A stretch of DNA of 64,000 bases from Suillus spraguei (lineage: Eukaryota; Basidiomycota; Agaricomycetes; Boletales; Suillaceae). The DNA lies in NCBI GenBank assembly GCA_016800925.1, contig JABCPU010000058.1, positions 1-64,000 on the forward strand, in the 5' to 3' direction. Below, one piece after another: positions 46,263-57,029 of the stretch (its first letter is position 1; each line of letters opens with the position of its first letter). Position numbers and translations under genes: made by a program. A model generated the notes under the pieces. It did no database searches, was not told the DNA's origin, and saw only the letters and a program-made list of their open reading frames with translations.

Positions 46263-49200
46263 ATGTCGCGCTCGTCGTCCAAGTCACGAGCTGCGCATAC
46301 AGGACCTTCGCAGTCCGCACGGATTCGTATTGCAAATGAAAGTGCTGCAGCAGACAGAGACGCCGGACCCGTTCCCTCTTCCTTGTCTTTACTAACAGCA
46401 CACCGTCCGTCACGGGCTCCTCCACTTTATGACCATACGCAAGAAATGTCCGCTGGGTTTGGTTCCTATCGCGATGTACCATCATTTAGCACGACGCAGA
46501 CGATACATGCATCTTCTTCGCCTGAAGATGGTGGCAACTTTCGGAGAAATCTTCAGATAGACATGAAGGAACTTGTCGGGGATGCAGTCGGAAATGTGCG
46601 TTTCCTTCAAGTCATCGAAAGGGCAGTCTCTTGACCAAAGTATACAGATGAGTATCAGCCCTGCGAACAGAGACATCGTCCTTGCAGCGTGAGTCAGCAT
46701 ATGTTGTGCCGAATGATTCTCAATAGTACGAAGTCGCCGGGGTTTGTTTATCATTGACCTCGAGGCACCCGTCGAGGTGCCACGTTTCCTTCCTCAAGGC
46801 GGAACATGGGACGTTGCGGACGTGCAATGGAACCCGCACCACGCTCGCGCAGAGTACATTGTATCTACTTCATCCGAGAAACTGTGAGCTCTCCTCTACT
46901 ATTGTAACTGGAGCCTCTGACTGACAGAAAACTGGAAGCATTATATGGAACCTTATGATGGTTGGAAAGACGTCCATCGAACATATACTTCACTCTCATT
47001 ATCGTGCTATCACTGACATCAACTGGCATACTAAGGAGCCTGACATTGTATCTAGTGTTGGTATTGATTCTTGGGTGTGGTCTTGGGATCTAAGGGAGAC
47101 GAGGAAACCTGTACTGGGTGCGTTTTTTTGACCATCACCCTCAAATGTAGTTTCAATTATCATAGGACTCTGCGCATTCAATGGTAAGTGTTTTCGAGAC
47201 TACACTCGCAACGTTGAAATGTGATGTTTTGCACAGCGGGAGGTACGCAGGTGAAATGGAACCGACAGGATCCTAATGTTTTGGCATCTTCACATATGAA
47301 TGAAGTTTTAATATGGGATCGCCGGGTATGTCGCCTTCGCTACATTATCTTCCGGGATCTATCGTCCCTGGAGTCTATCGTCCCTGGAGTCATTTACTAA
47401 TAAACTTGATAGAAAGGTTCGCTTCCTACTGCGCGAATAAAGGCGCATACTGCCAAGATTTATGGTATAGACTGGGCGCATGAGCGGATGCACGACCTCG
47501 TTACTTGCTCTCTTGACAAAACGATCAAAGTGTGGGACGCGCATGATGCTCCCTCTTTCTCTTTTAATCGTTCCTCGCAAACCGAAATTGAACCACGCTC
47601 AAAAATTTCAACACGGTATCCCGTCTGGCGCGCCCGAAACCTTCCCTTCGGACACGGCGTGTTGAGCTTGCCACAGCGCGGAGATACGACCCTCGAAATG
47701 TACACACTGGAGGAGAGTGAGGCTGGAACGCCAGTAGAGGTGTTTGAGGGACATGCAGATGTTGTGAAAGAATTTGTGTGGAGGAAGGGAGGACTAGGTG
47801 AGCGCGCACACTTCAGACGTTAATCATCGTGTAATTTGGTGCCAACAGAGGGAGGAGATTATCACCTTATTACATGGTCAAAAGACAGAACTCTCAAATT
47901 TTGGCCAGTTGATGCTGAAATTATGGAGGTGCCCAATCATCTGCTATGTACCAGCGTGTTCGGCGCATGACATCTTCTATTTTACAGAAAGTCGGCCATA
48001 CGGTTACCACTCATGCAAATTCGCAACCTCATTCGCAACGTTCACGTTTCTTCATGGACAAGTCTTTCCGTCAACCGCCAACAGTAACTGATGCGCACTC
48101 GTCACTTCTATCTCCACCCATCGGGCATCGTGGAATCCTCGCTGATGAGAGAGCGAGTACGCTTCCTTCTCGAGTACCCACGACCACAATTACTGGCGCC
48201 AGTGTTCTTGCGAGCAGAGACAAAGATCATAATCCTGTCCTCCAACCACACCACGGATCTGCAGCACGGGGCCGGGGTGCACTGCTTCTGGACGCTCCTG
48301 GATCAGCCGCGCTCGGTATTCCCGGCACTACGCTAAAGCCACACGTTGAACATATTCCTGGAACGCCCGCAACGATGACGATGACACGTGGCCATGCGCT
48401 TGGTGGCAGATCTGCAAGAATGGACGCGTTCCAGTGGCTTGCGAGTATCAAAGTTGGCGAACGACGCGAGGACAGCGCTTCCAGACCAGAAAGTAGGGTA
48501 AGTTCAGGAGAACGAAGAGTGACGCGCGACGAGAGCGTTCCACCGGACCAGAAGAGGAAACGGAGTGGGAGTCGTATCATGGATGGAGATGGAACGCAGA
48601 GCTTGCAGGATGAGCAAGTAAACCTGTTGACTCTCCTTGTCACTACTAACCTTGATGCGTAGAATTACTTCTGCGCTGACGAAGCTGCAGACGTCCAAAA
48701 TAAAGCTTGAAAAGGTTTATTTCATCTCCCTGAGCGCATACGTTGACTCATTGATATTTGTAGCATGATCTTACCAAGCGACGCACATGTACCCTTGGAC
48801 TACATGGGCCATGGGGCGAGTCATCTTCTGTCAGCGTGTTCATACGCATTTCCTTCCGATTCCCTAAGACATACCCTCAATCTGGTGTACCTGACATTGA
48901 TCTTGAGCGAAACCCCCTGGTTTCGATGCAAAGTCGCGCATTTATGTTGAGACGGTTAAGAGGTATTCGAGACAGAAGAAGACCATGTCTTGAAGCCTGT
49001 TTGAGATTTTTGCTTTTCGGAGATGAAGACGAGAGAGTTGGTATCCCGAGAGGAATTGACTCGGAATCATCTAACGAAGAGGAGGACGATAGTCCACGGA
49101 AAGGAGAGGGAGGGAGAAAGTCAAGGGATTTTACGGTTTCGTTGTTGAGGAACAACAAGAATCTTGCAGAACCAAGGACTTCGCAAGGTGTCTTTGGACC

Positions 49201-51251
49201 AAATGGTTGGTACTTTACTGGGTCATCTTCAGCGTGTGTTAAAGACCAGATCAGGAGAACTGGTATGTTTCTTCCGTGCACCGCCCCGGATAGTACGCAA
49301 TCACATGAACGAGATGTCGGCTTCTCCAGCCACGACTCCAGCATCACGCTCGTCCCCTTCTGCTCAGAGGTTATTCCAATCTCCTGCATTGCTCTCTGAT
49401 GCGGTCCGACGGCTTGATATGGCTGCGATCGATCGTGACAGGCTGCTGGACTCCCTTCCACACTCGTCCGGCGATAACGACACAACCATGCGCATAATGA
49501 CTAACCTCCTTAACTTTTCACACCATCATCAGCACAAGCGACGTGAATCGATGGCGACTTCAGCCAGCTCCCTTCCAACAGCCAACCCGAATTATGCCAA
49601 GGTACCGGTCCTTACACGAAGAAGCACGGTGTTCATCGAAGGTCCGACGGATACTACATTTGCTCAGCGGAAAGTCGCAGAGGCATATGTGTTTGGGCAC
49701 GACGGCGAGAGCGTAGGTGCTACGTGCGAAGCAAACGCAAAAATCGCGCATGAACATGGGCAGTGGAGTCATGAACGAGTATGGAGGACACTAAGAGGCT
49801 TATTCCCCACATCAGTGACCAAGGGTGCAGGTCCAAGCAAGGTTGCGCGAAAGATTATTGATTCGCTGTATGTTCTTGTCCTATGCAGTATTTCAAGTGT
49901 TAATTTGGATTCCCACAGGTATAAGGAGTACTGTGCAAGCCACGACGTGCAGATGCTTGCAATGCTTGGTGTAATTCTACTCAGAGCCTTCGCTTCACTT
50001 CCTGATACTGGCAAGCCCTTTTTATCTGCTCATCGGAACATCCCCTCTGATAATACACAGTGCCAAATACACCCTCTGCGGATGACCCGTCATCAGTCTC
50101 ACCAAGCCCCGAAGAAGATTACTTCTCGTTTATGCGGCGGAAAGGCCCACGTGCGGCAGCCCTCTCTCCCGGCCGGCCTCGACTCTCATCGACATCTCCA
50201 ACAGCTCCGCCCCTTATGGCTTCGTCGCTCTCGATGTCTAACTCCTCTCGTGGTTCGTGGTCAAGCCTGTTCAATGCTGGCAGCATGCGACAATTTATGT
50301 CTGGCGTGCAGGAAAGTATCTCGACGCCTTTATACATAGATGCCCTTCAACTCCCGATGAGGACCCCAATGCCTATTCCTTCACCATTACCTGGGAGCGA
50401 GAGTGCAGGTTCTGTGGTACTGAGGCTACCAAATATTGACACACCAAGACGAAGTAAAATGTCGACGTTAATGTCACCAGTTTCAAAATCGTGGTCAGAT
50501 ACACCTGTCTTGTCAACGTTTGCGCCTACCGTACCCCCTTCACTGGCGGTACATGGGCGTCGACCGACTTTTTCACAGGTTATCGGCCCAAAGCAAGTAA
50601 TCCATGAAAAGAGATTGGTCATCAAAAAAGAATACATTGAAGAAAAGTACGGTATTTTTTTGCAGTGGGCGGATCTTCACTTATCACAATCATTTAGACC
50701 AGCCGCATATGATCAACAGATCCTTGCTCAGTACAAGTGCCATGTTCTTGCGTATGCGGAGATGCTCTTTAGATGGCAGCTCCTGAACAAGCGACTTGAA
50801 CTCCTGAAGAGTGCCAAACTGACCACATTCCATGCTAATAACCGAGAGGCTAACTTCGGTACGCAACGAAATAGAATATTTGTGTGCCAACTGACAACTT
50901 CCAGTAGATGTGCAGCATGCCTGTAGGAAATGCAATCGCCCTCTCGATGCCCATATAGAAACATGCTCATGCTGTGGTCTAAGGACCCTTAAACCGCGGT
51001 GCTCTTTGTGTCGTTTACCTGTGAAAGGTATTGTCATGTGATGTGACACTCGATGATGTTGACTCACCAGATGTTCAGGCCTCTCACGCACCTGTGGAAA
51101 CTGCCTCCACGTCACACATTTGGGATGTTGGCGAGATGCTGTGTCAAATGTGTGCGGCTCTGGTTGTGGATGTCGGTGTAGAGAGCTACGTGATTCACGA
51201 CCATCCATGACACAATGCCCGACACCTCCACCTTCTGCATTGTCGAGGTAA
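46263..51251 (+). CDS. WDR59: WDR59/Sea3 (Mtc5), GATOR2/SEA complex subunit
   Basis: This is a subunit of the vacuole-associated SEA/GATOR2 complex that relays amino-acid supply to TORC1. An unconserved Ser-rich start (MSRSSSKSRAAHTG) precedes WD40 blades (WDVADVQWNPHHARAEYIVS, HYRAITDINWHTKEPDIVSS, VKWNRQDPNVLASSHMNEVL, HTAKIYGIDWAHERMHDLVT, DYHLITWSKDRTLKFWPVD). An RWD domain follows (HDLTKRRTCTLGLHGPWG, FRFPKTYPQSGVPDIDLE), then CASHDVQMLAMLG and a C-terminal RING-type zinc module (CRKCNRPLDAHIETCSCCG, CSLCRLPVKGLSRTCGNC, GCGCRC). This order is diagnostic of WDR59. Total is about 1300 residues from more than ten exons. The intron near 49970-50070 is inferred only from frame. Confidence 0.9.
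47359..47390 (+). repeat. 16-bp tandem duplication inside an intron
   Basis: CTATCGTCCCTGGAGT occurs twice head to tail (47359-47374, 47375-47390) within a short intron of the WDR59 gene. Confidence 0.85.
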
Positions 51252-51716
51252 AATCAAATATCCCTTGGCCCAGAGCGCACATGACGCTCGGGTGCTCACT
51301 GAGTGGTCATCACTTCTTGGCTTGGGGATGATAGATGCTGGATTATTTCCCCTGTATCCACTTCAAGTTAAGTAGAACCTTCTTAACATGTGACGAGAAG
51401 ATTGAACCAAGGGGAGGAGGACAACATTATGTAAACTAAAGCGAACATGGGGGTGGGGTCATGAGTGCCTGTGCCGAAATACAAAAAATAAATAAGGTAG
51501 TACCTTTGTTTCTTATCGTAATTCGGAAGAGTAGTGCATGGAAGCGCAAGGTCAACAAACTCCGAACCGAGTTCGGTGTACTTTTCTATATTTAGTAATT
51601 TTCGCGCTCTAATTTCAGAGTCCTTTAAATTTCGAAACTTCAGACCTTTAAATACATCACTCAAATCCCTAACTGCCCCGTTTGCCCTTTATCAACTGTT
51701 GCAACGATGTCACCCC
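51252..51716. other. Intergenic between WDR59 and argininosuccinate synthase
   Basis: The 3' end should hold the promoter and leader of the argininosuccinate synthase gene. I see no convincing upstream attenuator peptide. Confidence 0.4.
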
Positions 51717-53389
51717 CTACACAAGGTCGTGTTTTGCTAGCATACTCTGGCGGTCTTGGTAAGTCGATCCGCATGGGGGAGATTATCGCTCAATATCAAG
51801 ATCTGCAGATACTTCATGCATCTTGGCATGGTTGATCGAACAGGGCTATGAGGTTTACGCCTTCATGGCTGACGTGGGTCAGGAGGAGGTACTGACATCT
51901 TTTGTTATAGCCTGCTGGCAACTGACCGTTTATACAGGATTTCGATGCAGCTAGAAAGAAGGCACTTAGTGTTGGTGCAAAGAAATTCTTTTTGGAGGTT
52001 TGAAATTCTTTTAGCGTTGACCTCACCGTGCTTATCGCTCATAAAATCGCAGGACCTGAAGCGTGAATTTGTGACGCAGTTAATCTACCCTGCTGTGCAG
52101 GCAAACTGCATCTACGAAGTAAATATCATCCTCTGATAGTCATTATAAGTTGATCGCCATCGCAGAACGTGTATCTACTTGGAACTTCTCTCGCCCGTCC
52201 CGTTATTGCTCGCGGTATGATATCCGTTGCAGACAAAGAGGGTTGCGAGTAAGCTCCGTCTTATCTATCACTTACCTGAGCTCAGCGATCTCCTGATAGC
52301 TACGTATCGCACGGCTGCACAGGCAAAGGGAATGACCAGGTTCGCTTTGAACTTGCCTTCTATGGTCTTAAGCCCGATATCAAGGTCATCGCTCCTTGGA
52401 GGCTTCCTGGTGATCCAATTTCTCAAATTTACAAAGCTTTTTCGCTGATCTCGAACATCTAGAGTTTTACAACCGTTTCCCTGGCCGACAAGCACTACTT
52501 GCATACGCGGCCGAGAAGGGAATTCCGGTGCAACAAACTGCCGCAAAACCGTGGTCAACCGATGAGAACCTCTTCCATATCTCCTATGAGGCAGGAATCC
52601 TTGAGGATCCAAACACCACACCTCCCGACGACATGTGGAAACTTACCACGTCCATCGAAGATGCACCAGCAGAGCCTGAACAACTGTCGATCGAGTTCAA
52701 GGCCGGTCTTCCCGTAAAGGTTGTAATTGCTAACCAGGCCCCTCTCACTGATCCTGTCGACATCTTCCTCGCACTTAATGCTGTTGCGAGGAAACACGGT
52801 GTTGGCCGTATCGACATCGTCGAAAACCGATTTATCGGCGTCAAGTCCCGTGGTTGTTATGAATCGCCTGCAGCGACTATTTTACGTGTCGCACATATGG
52901 ACATTGAAGGTCTTACGCTCGACCGAAATGTTCGTGCTCTTCGCGATCAGTTTGTTACCATCGAACTGGCCCGTATTCTTTACAATGGCCACTTCTTCAC
53001 CCCAGAGCGTGAGTTCGTAACTAGTGCCATCCCCACAAGCCAGCGCACCGTCAATGGAACAGTACGCTTGAAACTTTACAAGGGTAACGTCGTTGTTATC
53101 GGCCGCTACTCCGATGAGGTAATGAATTTGACTGATGACTTGCATGCTGTCTTACCTACTTTTCAGGGTCTTTATGATGAGCACGAATCTTCCATGGACG
53201 AGCTCGGTGGGTTTGAGCCAACAGACACCACAGGCTTCATCCAGATTGAAAGCATCCGCATCAAAAAGTATATTTCCAGCCGATCTCATTACAACCTACT
53301 CACTTATATTTTCAAGATGGGGTCAGGCCAATGTTCGCAAGGGCCAAGCTGGCGTTGAGCCACAGGATGTTTATGGCTCCCGCATATAG
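51717..53389 (+). CDS. ARG1: Argininosuccinate synthase
   Basis: The enzyme joins citrulline and aspartate with ATP to form argininosuccinate in arginine biosynthesis. The ATP-pyrophosphatase loop AYSGGLDTS is split by the first intron. [29 protein letters not shown] and [16 protein letters not shown] follow, then [40 protein letters not shown] and [20 protein letters not shown]. It ends [16 protein letters not shown]...YGSRI. About 415 residues, the normal family length, from about nine exons, all in frame. The last intron ends in AAG. Confidence 0.96.
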
Positions 53390-53585
53390 TTAACACAATG
53401 TTGAATGTACTAGGTCTTGAAGATGGAAATGAATTATCTCGCCAATTGTAAACCTTACCCTGCTATTGCGCCTCAGTCACATTTAATTATTAGTGGTAGT
53501 CAGAGTGAACGATTATGGAGCGATTCTGTGTGATTACCAGACGTGAAAATCGTGTGAAAATCGCTGGTGACTTTGAACCCCCACT

Positions 53586-54376
53586 GTGCAGCTGGGCAGA
53601 ACTATTTCAAGGTTAGTAGTTCTGCCGGCAGAACTGGCAGAACCATTCGCTATCACGTCCACCTTCAGAATGTTACTGACGGCAAACCAACATGATGACG
53701 CCACGCTCACATGCACAAAACGCAAAGGGAAGTGCAAGTACAAAAATCTAACCATGTTCGCATTGCAGGTAAAGAAAGAACGAGCTCAAATCTGCCTGCG
53801 TCACCAACGGAGGCTCAAAAGTCTTACAGGACACGAGTTCAACAGCTCAGATTCTGTTCTTGAGAATGGAGACTCGTCCTTTTCAGACTTGGACCTCAAT
53901 ACTAGTATGTCTATGAGTTCCGACTCGAGTCCCACACCACTGGCTCCTTATCTTCTACCTCCGAGTCAGACACCAATAAACCTTCAGACGACTCGTCTGT
54001 ATACTCAGATCCATCCAGTTTGAGTACTGTGTCCAGGCCAGACTCAAGCACCGACTCGGACACAGAATCTGAATCTGCAGGATCAAACTCTGACTCAGGC
54101 ACCGAGGCTGATGACGAGCTTGATGCAAGTGCACCCACTGCATTGGCACAACTTGGTCAGCTTGTGCGTGAATTCATTCGTGATTCCTATTCACACCGCT
54201 ACCGGACGGCTCGCAATCAGCTTCCTCGTGGCCCATCTCAAATGCGTCGTGCGCTAGAGGGTGCCATGCTGCTCAAATGCGGAGATCGTGCTCACAGTTG
54301 CTTGCATGCCAGGACTATGGAAAGCCAGACTACTGTGCTCTACTTCCAAGGCTTCCACTTCTCGGAACCTTCCTAG
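53586..54376 (+). pseudogene. Decayed reading frame, possibly a DNA-transposase N-terminus
   Basis: Successive frames read KKERAQICLRHQRRLKSLTG, an acidic Ser/Asp stretch (DSSTDSDTESESAGSNSDSG), then LGQLVREFIRDSYSHRYRT and QLPRGPSQM. The last blocks resemble the N-terminal part of PIF/Harbinger-type transposase proteins I know from basidiomycetes, but no DDE catalytic domain follows and the frame is broken. Low confidence. Confidence 0.3.
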
Positions 54377-54837
54377 TAAGTTAAGTGCTTCCATTGGCCT
54401 CCGAACACCCTGTGCGACCATTCTAATGTGTCATGTAGATTTCACTACCGATGTCGAGTTCGAGGTCGCGTATGGTCTCAGTATTATGTTTGGGATGAAC
54501 TGGATTTCTGCATGGCCACTGTTTTGTGGGAAGATGAATCTCCCGTCTCCAATCCTCATGTCCGGCCTTCAAGGTGGTGACAGTGTCTCATTGTTCTCGT
54601 TTTTTAGTATCTGCTGATTTCCTTCTGTGTTTCTAGAAACTCCATGTATACTTAGTGGTAATGTCAATCATATTGAACCTGCTGCTAATGATGGTAAATT
54701 AGAATTATCTCAGTCTTCGTCCCTCCTCGGGGCAATTTTATTGTCCCGTAGATGTTCAGACTCAAACTTTATTGTTCATGTCATCTTTTTCGGCCCATGT
54801 CAATCAGGGACCCCATACGTTTTCAACTTGTAAGGCT

Positions 54838-55980
54838 CGTCAGTCATCAAGAGTTAAAAACAATCAAAATCTGTTTCTCTTGAAATACGCAGGTTCGAAA
54901 CCTGCTGAACTACAGTTTTTTCTTTCTATTGGTGGCATTCATTCATGGATAGTTTCTTTAGAAGTTCATCATAACGGGTCTTAGCCAGGTGGTTGCTGCG
55001 ACAGAATCAAAATCTGTTTCTCCTGGACTGTACAGGTTCAAAACCTGCTGACGACGAGGTTTTTTTCTATCGAAACACACCTTGACATTCACTCATGGAT
55101 GGTTTCTTTGAAAGTTCACTGCTACTGGTCTAGCCTGGTGGTTGCTATAACAGAATCAAAATCTGATCCTCTTGCACTGTGCAGGTTTGAAAACTGCCTT
55201 CGGGAAGACAAGGTTTTTTCTATCGGAACACACCTTGACATTCACTCGTGGATGGTTTCTTTGGAAGTCCACTGCAGCTGGTCTTAGTCAGGTGGTTGCC
55301 ATGACAGAATCAAAATCTGTTTCGCTTAGACTGTGCAGGATCGAAACCTGCTGACGCCAAGGTTTTTTCTATTGGAACACACCTTGATATTCACTCATCG
55401 ATAGTTTCTTTAGAAGTCCACCGCAACTGGTCTAGCCTGGTGGCTGCTACAACAGAATCGAAATCTGTTTCTCTTAGACTGCAGGTTTGAAACCTGCCGA
55501 CGACGACGTTGTTTATCGGAACACACCTTGATATTAGTGGTAGTCAGAGTGAACGATTATGGAGCGATTTAGAATGTGATTCAAAAACCGATTTTAGATG
55601 CTGAGAATCGGTGTGTGAATTTATATGATAATTGCAAGTATATTCACCTGTAAGGTAGTACTTAGCATACATAGATAAGTTCATGAATCCAACGAGAATC
55701 GCATTGAAAATCCGTTCTCGCAACTGCAGCACTGCACAGCTGTGGGCTAAGCAGCGATTTTCACACAATTATCGAATTTTGAATTGTCTCATAATCGCAC
55801 GCAGAATCGCTCCATAATCGTTCACTCTGACTACCACTATTAAATAATTCACTCATGGGTGCTTTCTTTGGAAGTTCACCGTAACTGGTCTAGCCTGGTG
55901 GTTGGTACAACAGAATTAAAATCTGTTTCTCTTGGACTGGGTAGGTTCGAAACCTGCCGATAACAACTTCATTCCCAATC
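54838..55980 (+). repeat. Tandem array of tRNA-Ser-like units (about 150 bp each)
   Basis: Six cores (starts about 54838, 54976, 55125, 55278, 55427 and 55885) are joined by a conserved spacer (..ACACCTTGACATTCACTCATGGATGG..). The same spacer point recurs at 54944, 55094, 55247 and 55396, a period of 149-153 bp. Each core has an A-box-like TAGCCTGGTGG, an anticodon hairpin CAGA-ATCAAAA-TCTG, a long variable arm and a B box (GGTTCGAAACC perfect in the first and last). Four are followed by T6-T7. They match the tRNA-Ser at 9771. Loop triplets are CAA in cores 2, 3 and 4 (core 1 has the same loop on a decayed stem), CGA in core 5 and TAA in core 6. The acceptor halves do not pair, so these are tRNA-derived repeats rather than normal tRNAs. 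A seventh, truncated unit starts near 56018. Confidence 0.85.
55535..55839. mobile_element. 305-bp terminal-inverted-repeat element (MITE-like)
   Basis: The ends are a perfect 35-bp inverted repeat starting TAGTGGTAGTCAGAGTGAAC. TATTA flanks the inner GTGG/CCAC on both sides (55532-55536 and 55838-55842), consistent with a 5-bp target duplication or conserved ends. It has no coding capacity. It splits the conserved spacer of the tRNA-like array (CACACCTTGATATT / ATTCACTCATGG), so it inserted after the array formed. Confidence 0.8.
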
Positions 55981-57029
55981 AGAACACACCTTGTTCAACC
56001 TCAGAGGTTCATCTTGACTGGTCTTAGCCTCTGTGCAAATTGTTGTTGCAACATCAATACCTACTCCATGCTGAGTCGTACCTTCGGGCGAAACACTAAT
56101 TGTATTGGGTGTCATGACTCGTGAGGCTGCCGCAGGTTTTATGTAGTTCCTCCTCGGCTTAGCCGATTGCATATTGGATGAATTGGCGTCTGCAGACGTG
56201 TCTACGATATCAGGCGCTGATCTGTGGACGACTTCTGCAGTGATTTTAGAATGCACTCACGATCAAGAACTTTGCGGGCAGAGAGACCTATTAGTATTTT
56301 GAACATTCTTTGCTGTCGGGGCACATATGAAGGTGTGTCTAAATCATTGCAATCACTGTTCACCGTGACCAAAATGGAGAGCCAAACCTTCTAGATCTGG
56401 AAGCCATCATTGCGTTTGGCGTGGTTTATGCTTCTCAGAAACAAATTAGTACTATGTTTTTCACCGTCTGGTTTCACAACATATATTTCTTGCAGCCGAA
56501 GCTCCAGGCCTGCACACGCATTGAATAACTGAAGGTCAATACATTTTCAATTTTTCGAACAGTTGCGAGTCGCACAAGGTGTTCGGAGGTCAATAGAAGC
56601 TATTTACCCTAGGAATGTTCCGAGATGTAGAAGCATTGGAAGTTGAGCACGGCTTTCCATACAGGACAAGTATATTTAATTAGATATAATTTTTAAATAA
56701 GAGAAATATAGTTGACAGTGTAAAATCCAATTCAGAATCGCGTGAAGCCCCTCTCGAAGGCGCTTCGACGATTAAGCACAAATTCGATTCTCGACGTCCA
56801 AAATCGTTTTTTGAATCACACGCAGAATCGCCTCAAAATCGACCATTCCGACTACCACTATTCACTCGATCATTACGTACTCACCAATACAACCTTCGAT
56901 TAAGCGATCTGGATGTTTTCCTTTCAAGAACTGACTGAATAACTTGCATTCATATCATGGTCGTGCTTAAGTATAATGTACACGGATTTCGGGGTGTTGA
57001 AACCCGGCGATTTCTCAACCAAGAATACT

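Larger units (their letters stand above)
53491..56860. mobile_element. Repeat island bounded by related inverted ends
   Basis: The left end at 53491 reads TAGTGGTAGTCAGAGTGAAC and goes on to GCGATTCTG. The right end at 56860, read on the minus strand, is TAGTGGTAGTCGGAATGGTC and also goes on to GCGATTCTG. The two are clearly the same family and in inverted orientation. Between them lie a decayed reading frame, the tRNA-like tandem array and a complete short element. Whether this 3.4 kb ever moved as a unit is an inference; the two ends could be separate insertions. Host genes on both sides are intact. Confidence 0.5.

Noticed and set aside
53586..54376. Calling an active Harbinger transposase
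   Set aside because: Only N-terminal-like blocks are visible, in more than one frame, with no DDE catalytic region.
54976..55058. Calling core 2 of the array a working tRNA
   Set aside because: The anticodon and T arms look fair, but the acceptor halves (CGGGTCT against TGACGAC) fail to pair at four of seven positions.
55969..56256. 95-codon minus-strand open frame beside the tRNA-like array
   Set aside because: Overlaps the truncated last repeat unit and matches nothing I know.
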